NCBI RefSeq assembly: GCF_019392245.1
Contig: NZ_JAHXRL010000011.1
Location: 52,577 to 116,576 of the forward strand
Length of the DNA stretch: 64,000 bases
Reading direction: 5' to 3'
Source of the DNA: Sulfitobacter sp. CW3
GTDB lineage: Bacteria; Pseudomonadota; Alphaproteobacteria; Rhodobacterales; Rhodobacteraceae
Both the position numbers and the translations under genes were made by a program. Shown piece after piece: positions 52,001 to 60,583 of this stretch (positions are counted from its first letter, which is position 1; every line of letters starts with the position of its first letter). Under the pieces are notes generated by a model. It did no database searches. It was not told the DNA's origin and saw only the letters and a list, made by a program, of their open reading frames with translations.

Positions 52001-52571
52001 TGTGAGGGCGATCGCCAATGATGACACAATTGGTGATTTCCCAATTGATGACAATGAGCTTGGTTTTGCGGTCACGGCGGTTGAAACGGGTACATTAAAT
52101 CGGCCAGCTTCCATCCTCATTCAAGCAGGTTTCCACTCGCGGCTCGCGGCTATCAAGGCGGTTAACGATACCGGCGCGACGTTCCAAGCGGGTCAGGAGC
52201 TGCGTCAATGGCTTAATTCTGAAGCAATACTAGGGTGGAGCGCGCTGCCAAATTGGCCAACCTTGGAAACAAGAGCTATGTGGATAGAGTTTGTACGCAG
52301 TTTTTCTCCTAATGAGAAGTTGGTTTGGGCAGATCGCCGGTACTCGGCGGGGGTGGAATGGTTCGGCCCGCCGCCTGCGTCTGGCACGCCAGTCCAAATC
52401 TATGAATGGACCGGAAATCCACATGTCTTTTCCACTGATGGCGTGCCACTCGGTCTTGTTAAGGCGGCACTCAACCCCGGAAGAGCGGGACTCCTGCATG
52501 CCGCAGTGTGTTCTGACGGCGATCGTATCGACATCAAATACATTGGTCCTAATGATCTGGCTACAGGCTGA
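49065..52571 (+). CDS. hamB: Hachiman helicase HamB
   Basis: A 1,168-residue superfamily 2 helicase. The first 300 residues are an alpha-helical region. The helicase core shows LPTSSGKTR (Walker A, about 328-336), TPLRALSAQ, VVATPEKLD, the DEGH box (about 429-432) and SAVLPD. The second RecA domain shows GIGLHHGALP, ISSPTLAQGLNLSA and IIGRAGRAY, a Ski2/Hel308-like set. A C-terminal region of about 400 residues completes it. ATG 49065 is used; the open frame reaches a TTG at 49059. Overlap with hamA and the pair composition identify Hachiman, in which HamB senses DNA ends or intermediates and releases HamA. Confidence 0.9.
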   Translation: MPTTPEAIAADIEEAATAGFRGQLIARGQARAIIWRDGVLPPDPPNFSPQLSQDLHSYGYSLLGLGMRLRELGGDPARARVAFERSATALEAVIAKGSPEELDRDFHFVMAAASYHLAHLSARAYSLLTAIETNENFSPIERVLVQLMKRNFRALRANILDYRASGEANDDRIAESIQASIEQIEELPEGEGHDFLFDGLNIALTDGFFSAVASFLLALERGERPLLDQALERLQVGLSVCSELNMLPQWWAHRVAIHLLTDWWSCTFHERIPLQPIGGEAADWSKLRQLFISLLQSRPRAEVDLWPSQIEAASRAVDQSDDLVVSLPTSSGKTRIAELCILRCLAGGKGVVFITPLRALSAQTENTLQKTFGPLGKTISSLYGSIGVSGFDEDAIRDSDIVVATPEKLDFALRNDPSLLDDVGLLVFDEGHMIGPDEREVRYEVQIQRLLRRPDADERRIVCLSAVLPDGDQLDDFAAWLRRDNAGGVIKADWRPTRLRFGEVVWTSASARLNLRIDDERPWVRNFLVGVAPPNRVPPKRQRTRLFPDDQRELCLATAWRLVDDGQTVLIYCPERRSVEPFADVIIDLYQRGALPSLLDVDPEVLNTAIALGEEWLGPNSSILKCLRLGIGLHHGALPSAYRKEIERLLRDNVLKVTISSPTLAQGLNLSATALVFHSLHRFGERIKVSEFKNIIGRAGRAYVDVEGLVLFPMFKDAQKKRWHWEALIDDLGAREMESGLVQLVGLLLVRMWERVGGELDQLIEYVVNNAEAWTFPEVANEEPDVRERALVNWEQHVATLDTAILGLIGENEVPDEGIEIALDDILQSSLWHRRLARQGENEQRALTAGLVSRSKLIWSQSTAVRRRGYFLAGVGLKTGHALDAIAADANQLLVQANGSILAADAEASIAAITSIAELVFSFYPFKPDPLPANWRDILRAWLLGLPIAAVATGQETETLRFVEGGLVYRLPWAMEAIRVRAIANDDTIGDFPIDDNELGFAVTAVETGTLNRPASILIQAGFHSRLAAIKAVNDTGATFQAGQELRQWLNSEAILGWSALPNWPTLETRAMWIEFVRSFSPNEKLVWADRRYSAGVEWFGPPPASGTPVQIYEWTGNPHVFSTDGVPLGLVKAALNPGRAGLLHAAVCSDGDRIDIKYIGPNDLATG

Positions 52572-52722
52572 CTTATTAGGCTCCTCGTAAGATAGGCTGG
52601 CTTTCATAGGACGACAATTGGCGGGTTCGCTCGTTGCCCGTTGATAGAGCCACAAGAATGCCGCGTTGTGCACGAATGTCCAGTTTTGGGAAGCTGCACG
52701 GCAGCGATTGACCAAGTAGCTA

Positions 52723-52743
52723 GTGTCCGGTTTGGGCCGTTCG
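52723..52743 (+). repeat. Right copy of the imperfect direct repeat flanking the Hachiman cassette
   Basis: GTGTCCGGTTTGGGCCGTTC plus G, 17 of 21 positions equal to 47121-47141. It lies 152 bases after the hamB stop and touches the end of the convergent minus-strand gene. Confidence 0.45.
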
Positions 52744-52744
52744 T

Positions 52745-53200
52745 TTAAGATACTATGACTTCAACCCCATAGGCTTTGAGCTTTAATTGAGCGGCTAGCA
52801 CGGCTTCTGCGGAAAATCTGTAGGCATATTCGACCACGACGTATTCCCCTGTAAATTTAGCTGCGTTGGCAGCCACCAAGGCCTCGAAGCCAGGAGTTAC
52901 TTTTGGATCTAGCGCCCACTCAGTCAAGGTCTGTAGTGCTCCCTTGGACGCGATTTTTCGGCGGGTGTAGCTGGCTTGTTGTTTGCGACCATGCTTCTCT
53001 CTGAGAGTTTCCTCATAAGCGGTAACCGCCTGCCACAATCGGCGCTCGATAGGGTCCTCATAGTTGCAGCCAGACAACTCATAGATGCGAATTCTACACG
53101 CGTTTACGATATCCTCTCGCTTTAAGCGAACTGCGTTCGTCAGTAGCCTACGAACGGCTTCGACATCCCACATTTTCTTTGGATCAGGGTCTGCAGCCAC
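52745..53200 (-). CDS. Conserved hypothetical protein of mobile/restriction loci
   Basis: A 151-residue soluble protein. The first half is helical and charged (VRRLLTNAVRLKREDIVNAC, then RIRIYELSGC), the middle holds HGRKQQASYTRRKIASKG and LTEWALDPKVTPGFEALVAA, and the end AKFTGEYVVVEYAYRFSAEA. I recall similar short proteins near restriction genes, but know no function. The GTG at 53200 is chosen because AAAGGAG lies seven bases upstream; ATG 53173 is the other option. It is convergent with hamB and divergent from the next nuclease gene. Confidence 0.7.
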   Translation of the reverse strand: MAADPDPKKMWDVEAVRRLLTNAVRLKREDIVNACRIRIYELSGCNYEDPIERRLWQAVTAYEETLREKHGRKQQASYTRRKIASKGALQTLTEWALDPKVTPGFEALVAANAAKFTGEYVVVEYAYRFSAEAVLAAQLKLKAYGVEVIVS

Positions 53201-53468
53201 AGGGTAGTCTCCTTTGTTTCTTTTGCACGATAAACCATTTCGACCTAAATGAAATTCAGGGTCGGCTCTGGGCCGACGGTACCCGTCATGGGCGGAGGTT
53301 TGACTGAGCCAATTGAACCTCATTATTGCGGCGCAGCAGGACCACCCAATTCCACTTTGCCGTAAGCAAGCAGGTTTGCATTAATCAACAGTAGTGGTTC
53401 CGTGATTGTAGCTTCTGACTAGCGCAGCTAACACTGACGGCATTGGAAACAGGGTAGCGCGCGGAATA

Positions 53469-54326
53469 ATGATTTTAAACTTCCCCCCACCGTCAAACTG
53501 GCAAGATTTCGAGCTCCTTTCTCTTCGGCGCGTCGAACAGATATGTGATCCTGCAACCGTCCGCGTGTATGGTCGCCTAGGTCAACGTCAAAATGGCGTT
53601 GATGTGTACGGAGAAACTTTTGATGGACGTCATATTGGTGTACAGTGCAAGAAGATGCAGGCGAGAGAAAGCCTCACCTTGAAATTGATTGGTGCCGAAG
53701 CAGACAAAGCTAAGCTATTTTTACCCGCTCTAAACATGTTTGTGATTGCGACAACACTGCCTGAAGATACGGCGCTCCACAATGCCGTGATCAAATTAAA
53801 CAACTCAAATAAGTATCCATTCCAGATTAGCTACTGGAGCTGGTCACACTTCAACGACAATCTCAATCGTTCAAGCAGATTAGTAGAAGAAAGCTACAGA
53901 GGCTATGCGATGACGTTTGGCGCAGGTGTCGAACTGCTAGAGGTTAATGCACTCCGCGAGGCCTTTGATCGCCCAGCCTTTCTTGACAACTTCCACTACG
54001 AACTCAATATTTCCGATTTCCTGTCAGCTCTTGGTGATACGATCCTCTTCCTGCAGACGGGGTATCTGAGAGATCGAGTTTCCCAGCAACTTCTTCGCGG
54101 GTCATTCCCGCTTGAACTATTGCCTGCCGGATCGGCTAAGAAGCTGCGGACCGATTTGTTAAGAGGCTTAAAAGAGCTTCGCGCAAATGCAATCAAGGAC
54201 AAGAAGAATAGTACTTTGAATGGTTCAAGAGCAATTGAGTACAATGCTCGTAGAAATGTTCTAATTTGCAGGATCAATAGGGACCTGGAGGCTCAGAATC
54301 TCCCCCTTATTATGCCGGGTTACTGA
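53469..54326 (+). CDS. Stand-alone Mrr-like nuclease-domain protein
   Basis: A 285-residue protein whose first 75 residues form a compact restriction-endonuclease-like domain: NWQDFELLSLRRVEQI (Glu15), YGRLGQRQNGVDVYG (Asp45), and GRHIGVQCKKM (Gln59, Lys61), the D-QxK variant of the Mrr group. This domain is often the N-terminal effector of larger defence proteins with an NTPase behind it; here only about 210 residues follow, with no P-loop. The rest is helical and of unknown role (FLSALGDTILFLQTGYLRDR). Gene stands alone between divergent neighbours. It could be a complete single-gene effector or a shortened descendant. Confidence 0.78.
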   Translation: MILNFPPPSNWQDFELLSLRRVEQICDPATVRVYGRLGQRQNGVDVYGETFDGRHIGVQCKKMQARESLTLKLIGAEADKAKLFLPALNMFVIATTLPEDTALHNAVIKLNNSNKYPFQISYWSWSHFNDNLNRSSRLVEESYRGYAMTFGAGVELLEVNALREAFDRPAFLDNFHYELNISDFLSALGDTILFLQTGYLRDRVSQQLLRGSFPLELLPAGSAKKLRTDLLRGLKELRANAIKDKKNSTLNGSRAIEYNARRNVLICRINRDLEAQNLPLIMPGY

Positions 54327-54652
54327 AGATAGTAGGTTGCTGGCAAAAAAAACGTGACCGTCAGTGCTGAATATGAAGCGGTGTCAGACCCAAATGGGCT
54401 GCGTTGTCGAAACACGGTGCGCTCTGCTCGAAGCTTAAGGCAAAGGTAAAGACTTCCCGCGTCACGACTGTGCTTGCCCGAGCTTTGTTGCGGCGCTAAC
54501 CGAACGACGGCTGTGGAGAACGCGACGATGCAGTTTCCGTACGGACGAACGACAGCAAAGGGCCGCGAGCTGCCTTCGGGCTGGAGGCCAAAGGTAAGCA
54601 TCACCTAGCAAGACAGTGTTCCACTCGTTAAACAAAGCCGGAATTTGCGAAT
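54327..54652. other. Gene-free stretch between nuclease and serine recombinase
   Basis: No supported gene in 326 bases. A segment at 54495-54510 read on the minus strand (CCGTCGTTCGGTTAGC) partly resembles the repeat at 47121. The GC-rich central part (54400-54600) looks like decayed intergenic sequence. Open frames crossing it lack binding sites and family features. Confidence 0.45.
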
Positions 54653-55195
54653 TTAAGAGCTCAAAGACTTGTAGACCGTGGCGCGCCCGATCCCAAGCTC
54701 CTTGGCAATCGCAGTCGCACCCATACCTGACTGGCGCAATTCTTTGACTTTGGCGTCATCAACAACTTTCGGACGCCCCATATACAGTCCCTTTTCTTTT
54801 GCTTTTGCGATACCCTCGGCCTGGCGTTTACGAATAATGTTCCTCTCAAATTCAGCAAAAGCCCCCATCATCTTTAGTTGGAGCGTAGCAAAGGCGTCGT
54901 CTGACTTAGCAGAAAACGTTAAACCTTCGGTTTTAAAGGTTATCGAGACGCCTTTATCATTTAGCCGCTGAATTATCGACTGCAGATCGCGGAGATCTCT
55001 GGCCAATCGGTCGATGCTATGGACGACAACAATGTCACCTTCCCGAACCCATTCCAGCATTGCGTTGAGCGCTGGGCGGTCTTTGGCATTTTTGCCAGAT
55101 AGCTTTTCTTCAAAGAGCTTATCAACGGCCCCCAAGTCCTGCCGGTCGAAATTTTGCTCTACGGTACTTACACGGCGATAACCTACAATCGACAT
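54653..55195 (-). CDS. Serine recombinase (resolvase/invertase)
   Basis: A 180-residue site-specific recombinase. The nucleophile is Ser10 in IVGYRRVSTVEQ; the catalytic arginines are in VVVHSIDRLARDLRDL; the long E-helix AFAEFERNIIRKRQAEGIAK and a C-terminal HTH (GMGATAIAKELGIGRATVYK) follow. It is full length for the Tn3-resolvase/DNA-invertase group. A cluster of inverted and direct repeats lies immediately upstream and is a good candidate for its crossover or operator site. No transposase gene is adjacent. Confidence 0.95.
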   Translation of the reverse strand: MSIVGYRRVSTVEQNFDRQDLGAVDKLFEEKLSGKNAKDRPALNAMLEWVREGDIVVVHSIDRLARDLRDLQSIIQRLNDKGVSITFKTEGLTFSAKSDDAFATLQLKMMGAFAEFERNIIRKRQAEGIAKAKEKGLYMGRPKVVDDAKVKELRQSGMGATAIAKELGIGRATVYKSLSS

Positions 55196-55210
55196 GGGTG
55201 TCTCCTATGA

Positions 55211-55259
55211 TAATAGACCTTTTCAGAGTATCGTCTATTAAGTCTAAAGCAAGTCTAAA
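55211..55259. repeat. Repeat cluster upstream of the serine recombinase (candidate res/operator)
   Basis: Perfect 8-base inverted arms TAATAGAC (55211-55218) and GTCTATTA (55233-55240) are separated by 14 bases. They are followed by two direct copies of AGTCTAAA (55241-55248 and 55252-55259). GTCTA thus occurs three times in 25 bases. The layout resembles resolvase binding subsites at a promoter; assignment is inference. Confidence 0.6.
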
Positions 55260-55602
55260 TATACATCTTCTGCTGTGATTTAAGCTGTCTCCGTAGGGTA
55301 GACCTTTGTGGACGCCAGTTCGTTGGCGTTGTGTAAGACTTCTGATGAGGGGTATTTGCAAAATGAACTGAATCAGTCCTGAGATGGTATGTTTGTCTGC
55401 GCAAAGCTATCAAAGGTCTGGCTGCCGTTGGCCTAAAATCCTCCACTTCCCACCCATCCGATTTCAGTTCTGAGTGGCATCACAAAGGCGTTTGGGGACT
55501 CTATGAGCTATAACTAATGGATTTCGTTAAGAATTGTACTTCCCACTCGCGGCACCAACTTCTAGGGTGCGTTCAGTAAGGTTCTGCAAGCAAAGCGAGT
55601 AT
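55260..55602. other. Upstream region of the type I restriction locus
   Basis: These 343 bases hold no gene I can support. They separate the divergent serine recombinase and hsdM, so they must include the hsdM promoter. I see no strong palindrome that would suggest a dedicated controller. Confidence 0.45.
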
Positions 55603-57140
<1,538 letters not shown>

Positions 57141-57144
<4 letters not shown>

Positions 57145-58532
57145 AAGCAGATGACACAACTCTAGCCTCTCTGCTGACTTTCACTCGAGACGGAGAATGG
57201 GGAAAAGGCGAGCCGACGGAAGGGTATTCACTGGCCCAGGTTATTCGCGGGACCGATTTCGAAAGGATCAGGTTGGGTGACCTAAGCACGCTTCCTCTTC
57301 GTTACATTCGATCTGACATTTTGGGACGAAAAGAGATTTTTTCCGGCGACACTCTAATCGAAACCGCTGGTGGCACGAAAGATCAACCTACGGGGCGGTC
57401 TGTCTTCATCACGCAAACTATCATCGACAGAGCCGAATACCCTTTAGTCTGCGCGAGTTTTGCACGCTTTTTAAGGCCAAATAAAAACGAAGTGATCCCA
57501 GAGTTTCTGTTCTGGAAACTTCAGGATGAGTACAATTCAAGAAGGATGATGCCTTACCACATTCAACATACGGGCGTCGCTCGATTCCAATACACTCAGT
57601 TCGCGGCGACCTATGAGTTGCCGCTGCCTTCTAAGGACATACAGATCAAGGTTGCAAACCTTCTTGGCGCGATTGACGACAAAATCGAGCTGAACCGGCG
57701 GATGAATGAGACGTTGGAGGTGATGGCACGGGCGGTTTTCCAGGATTGGTTCGTCGATTTCGGCCCCACCCGCCGCAAAGCCGCTGGCGAAACCGACCCC
57801 GTCGCCATCCTCGGTGGCCTTCTCCCCGATCCCACCGAAGCCGCCAAACTTGCCGCTCTCTTTCCTGACAGTTTCGGAGGCAAAGGCTTGCCCGAGGGGT
57901 GGGGGGGGACTTCTCTTGGAGAAGTTGGTCTGGACTTGGAGTCAGGGAGGCGACCAAAGGGTGGCATCGACAAAGGGCTTGCAAGCGGGGTCCCAAGCGT
58001 CGGTGCTGAGAGCATCTACGGCGTCGGGCGGTTCGACTATTCAAAAGTAAAATTTGTGAACGAGGAATTTGCTCGCTCCATCTCGTCGGGTTGGGTCCAG
58101 CCATACGATGTCGCCATTTACAAAGATGGGGCGAACGTGGGCGATCCTAGCAGAGTCGCGTTGTTCGGCTCGAAATTCCCTTTCGAAAAATTTATGGTCA
58201 ATGAACATGTGTTCCTTCTGCGAAGTAAGGAACTTGGCCAGGCTTTCCTGTACCTCCTCATGCAATCTTATCAGGTTTCAGATCGACTGGAAAAACTGGG
58301 TAAGGCAAAAGCCGCGCAGCCAGGACTCAATCAAGGTGAGGTCAAGTCTTGTCGCTTCACATTCCCCGGTCCTGCGTTGTGCGAGGCCTTCGGCAATCTG
58401 GTGATGCCGTGGATGGACCTCGGCTTGCATAATGGCACGGAGAACCAAACCCTCGCCGCCACCCGAAACCTCCTCCTCCCTAAACTCATGTCCGGCGAAA
58501 TCTGCCTGAAGGACGCGGAGGGCGCAGTATGA
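57141..58532 (+). CDS. hsdS: Type I restriction-modification system, specificity subunit
   Basis: A 463-residue DNA-recognition subunit with two target-recognition domains separated by conserved helices. The first spacer is KVANLLGAIDDKIELNRRMN followed by ETLEVMARAVFQDWFVDFGP near residue 170-210; the second copy is the C-terminal LHNGTENQTLAATRNLLLPK then LMSGEICLKDAEGAV. The long middle stretch DPVAILGGLLPDPTEAAKLA is usual for this subfamily. Its last 50 bases recur 1 kb downstream (59487-59537), a sign of recombination at this 3' end. Confidence 0.94.
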
Positions 58533-59434
58533 GAGTACTTCCGAACTACTGCCGCTCTTTCCGAGAATTGGCTCGTCAGGTCTGGCATGACATGTCCGAG
58601 GCCGAAGGCTTCAAACTGCCGCGCAACGAAGATACGACGACGGAAGAACTACTCCTTAGCCTCGCCCGTAAGCACAAGGGACGCGGGCTGGACATCAAGG
58701 CCTACACCAAGAAAGAAGAGAGTGGGAACGGCGCAGATTGGGCTTTTTGGTTCACCGATAGCACATGGAAGGGCATTGGCGCGCGCATTCAGGCCAAGCG
58801 GCTTTTTGCGGATGAAGGGCGATACAAATCACTCTTCCATCAGAGCGGTAAGCAAAAGAAGGTTAGCGAGGCCACTGGGCAACTCACACCTAACCAATGC
58901 GAAACGCTGCTGAGTTATGGCGACCCATCCGATCCGCTTAACAATCTCATACCAGTTTACGTCTTCTACAATTCCGACGAGCTGAAACAGAACACCGCCT
59001 TTTCTGCACATACGCAGATTGCATGGTGGAGCCTTTGTGGACATCCGTTCACCTCACCGGACTGGGGGATCAGCACTGCCAGTGCCCTTGCAATCAAGAA
59101 TGCGAATTGGGGTAAGAATGATCGCCCTGGCGACTTCCCTATGATCCCTTGGCATTGTCTTGTCTGCGCCTGTTGCTGGGATGATCGCCCCGCTGATCCG
59201 TCACTCCCATCGTTGGTGGGTCATGGCCTACGCCAACTCTACGGTGACAGTGAGGATGATGTGCCTGCTATCGCTGATTTGGGCTTTTCGTTCGAGCCAA
59301 CTGACAATGCCCCTAAATGGGTCGGGTTGCTAAGGGAAGGCCGCGAATCGGAAGAATCTCTGGACGAGGAAATGGATCGCCTGAACCTGAAAGGTGTCGC
59401 CATTATTGAGGAAACGGAGGCGCGCGATGGGTAG
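58529..59434 (+). CDS. DUF6615 putative nuclease embedded in the type I locus
   Basis: A 301-residue protein overlapping the hsdS stop by four bases. It fits the DUF6615 family: helical start FRELARQVWHDMSEAEG, then EELLLSLARKH, KAYTKKEESGNGADWAFW (Asp70) and ARIQAKRLF (Gln88, Lys90), then PLNNLIPVYVFYN. The GADW...QAK arrangement is that of PD-(D/E)XK-type nucleases, so an effector activity is plausible but unproven. It ends inside the start of the hsdS tail relic. Its place between hsdS and hsdR is not part of standard type I loci, suggesting cargo that rides on, or is regulated by, the restriction operon. Confidence 0.8.
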   Translation: MRVLPNYCRSFRELARQVWHDMSEAEGFKLPRNEDTTTEELLLSLARKHKGRGLDIKAYTKKEESGNGADWAFWFTDSTWKGIGARIQAKRLFADEGRYKSLFHQSGKQKKVSEATGQLTPNQCETLLSYGDPSDPLNNLIPVYVFYNSDELKQNTAFSAHTQIAWWSLCGHPFTSPDWGISTASALAIKNANWGKNDRPGDFPMIPWHCLVCACCWDDRPADPSLPSLVGHGLRQLYGDSEDDVPAIADLGFSFEPTDNAPKWVGLLREGRESEESLDEEMDRLNLKGVAIIEETEARDG

Positions 59435-59537
59435 AAACCGCCGCTGCGAAAACCGAATTTGCACCACCAGAGATCAGGTCCTGTCCAAACTTATGTCTGG
59501 CGAAATCCGCTTGGATGATGCGGAGGGCGTCGTGTGA
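59427..59537 (+). pseudogene. Relic of an hsdS 3' end between DUF6615 and SIR2 genes
   Basis: A 36-codon frame whose last 19 residues (VLSKLMSGEIRLDDAEGVV) match the true HsdS C-terminus (LLPKLMSGEICLKDAEGAV) at most positions; the DNA matches 41 of 51 bases. The relic ends with TGA overlapping the GTG of the SIR2 gene exactly as hsdS overlaps the DUF6615 gene. It is therefore the tail of a second, diverged hsdS left after gene insertion or recombination, not a functional protein. Confidence 0.85.
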
Positions 59538-60568
59538 GGGGCTATTTTGAAAATCGCTACAAAGACGCCTTGGATGCCAACGGGCCGGTTGTTTTGGGTG
59601 GCAACGAATATGACAGTTCGGAAGTGTTCAAGGTTTATGCCCCACACGACTACGACGCAAATTTCACTGAGTGGTTGGCCGATCACAAGACGATCGTCCG
59701 GCTAAGGGTTGCAGAGGAACTCGCGAGGAACGGTTGCCAACCGCGCTTTAATCGATTGGCAGAGCGGCAGCGTAGCCAACAGATCCTACCCTTTGTCGGG
59801 GCGGGCCTGTCCCGGCCAAGTGGGTTTGTCATGTGGCGGCAATTCATTGAGGAAGTCGCACAAATCGATCCGGCGCTTTTGCTCACCGTGCAACAGCGTA
59901 TGGACGCAGGCGACTATGAGGGAGCGGCGCAATGCATTTGTGATGCCCAGAATGAGAACAGACTTGCGGAGCAGATAGAGAATTACTTCGACCGCCAGTT
60001 TTTCGAAGTCCGAGGTCCCGTCAAATTGCTTCCCCTGCTGTTTAGCCTAGGGTGCGTCACGACGAATTTTGATGCTGTGCTTGAGAAATCTTACGAGGAG
60101 CACGGATTGGAGTTTGTAACATCCTATGCGGGGCAACAGGTTCTTGAAGCCCCTAGGAACTCGGCCAATACCCAGCATGCGCTGTTCAAACTGCACGGAC
60201 ATGCGAACTCTGCCAATGGTAGAATCCTAACCGCACGCGAATACGATCATGCCTACGGGAATGATCGCGCCCTTCCTGGGATGATCGCGTATTTGGCGGC
60301 CAACCGCAGCTTTCTGTTTCTTGGTAGCAGCCTGAGTGTTGATCGTACGATCCGTGCTCTGCAACAGATCAAAGCCAATGCACCGCTAAATTTCTCGCGG
60401 CACTATGCCTTTTTGCAGGACCCAGGCGAAGGTTATCGAGAGGCACGAGCGGCTGAACTGGAGCAAGCCGAGATCTATCCGATCTGGTACCCGGTCGATG
60501 ACCATGACGTGGATCATGACAGGTGGATAGAAGATTACCTCGTGGCGCTAGAGGGTGGCCCTCTATGA
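59534..60568 (+). CDS. SIR2-family putative NADase effector
   Basis: A 344-residue protein with a SIR2-like domain. The NAD-binding block FVGAGLSRPSG (GAGLS at 89-93), VTTNFD (176-180), catalytic-type His in KLHGHANS (220-223) and FLGSSLSVD are all present, while the zinc-binding cysteines of true sirtuins are absent, as in defence SIR2 proteins that deplete NAD. An N-terminal 80-residue extension may be a sensor or docking part. It starts at a GTG overlapping the hsdS relic stop and ends directly before hsdR. An abortive-infection back-up to restriction is the likely role; inference. Confidence 0.87.
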   Translation: MRGYFENRYKDALDANGPVVLGGNEYDSSEVFKVYAPHDYDANFTEWLADHKTIVRLRVAEELARNGCQPRFNRLAERQRSQQILPFVGAGLSRPSGFVMWRQFIEEVAQIDPALLLTVQQRMDAGDYEGAAQCICDAQNENRLAEQIENYFDRQFFEVRGPVKLLPLLFSLGCVTTNFDAVLEKSYEEHGLEFVTSYAGQQVLEAPRNSANTQHALFKLHGHANSANGRILTAREYDHAYGNDRALPGMIAYLAANRSFLFLGSSLSVDRTIRALQQIKANAPLNFSRHYAFLQDPGEGYREARAAELEQAEIYPIWYPVDDHDVDHDRWIEDYLVALEGGPL

Positions 60569-60583
60569 TTGGACTTGTCGCAA

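Noticed and set aside
54320..54604. A 94-codon minus-strand frame between nuclease and serine recombinase
   Set aside because: No binding site, no family match, lies in what looks like decayed intergenic DNA.
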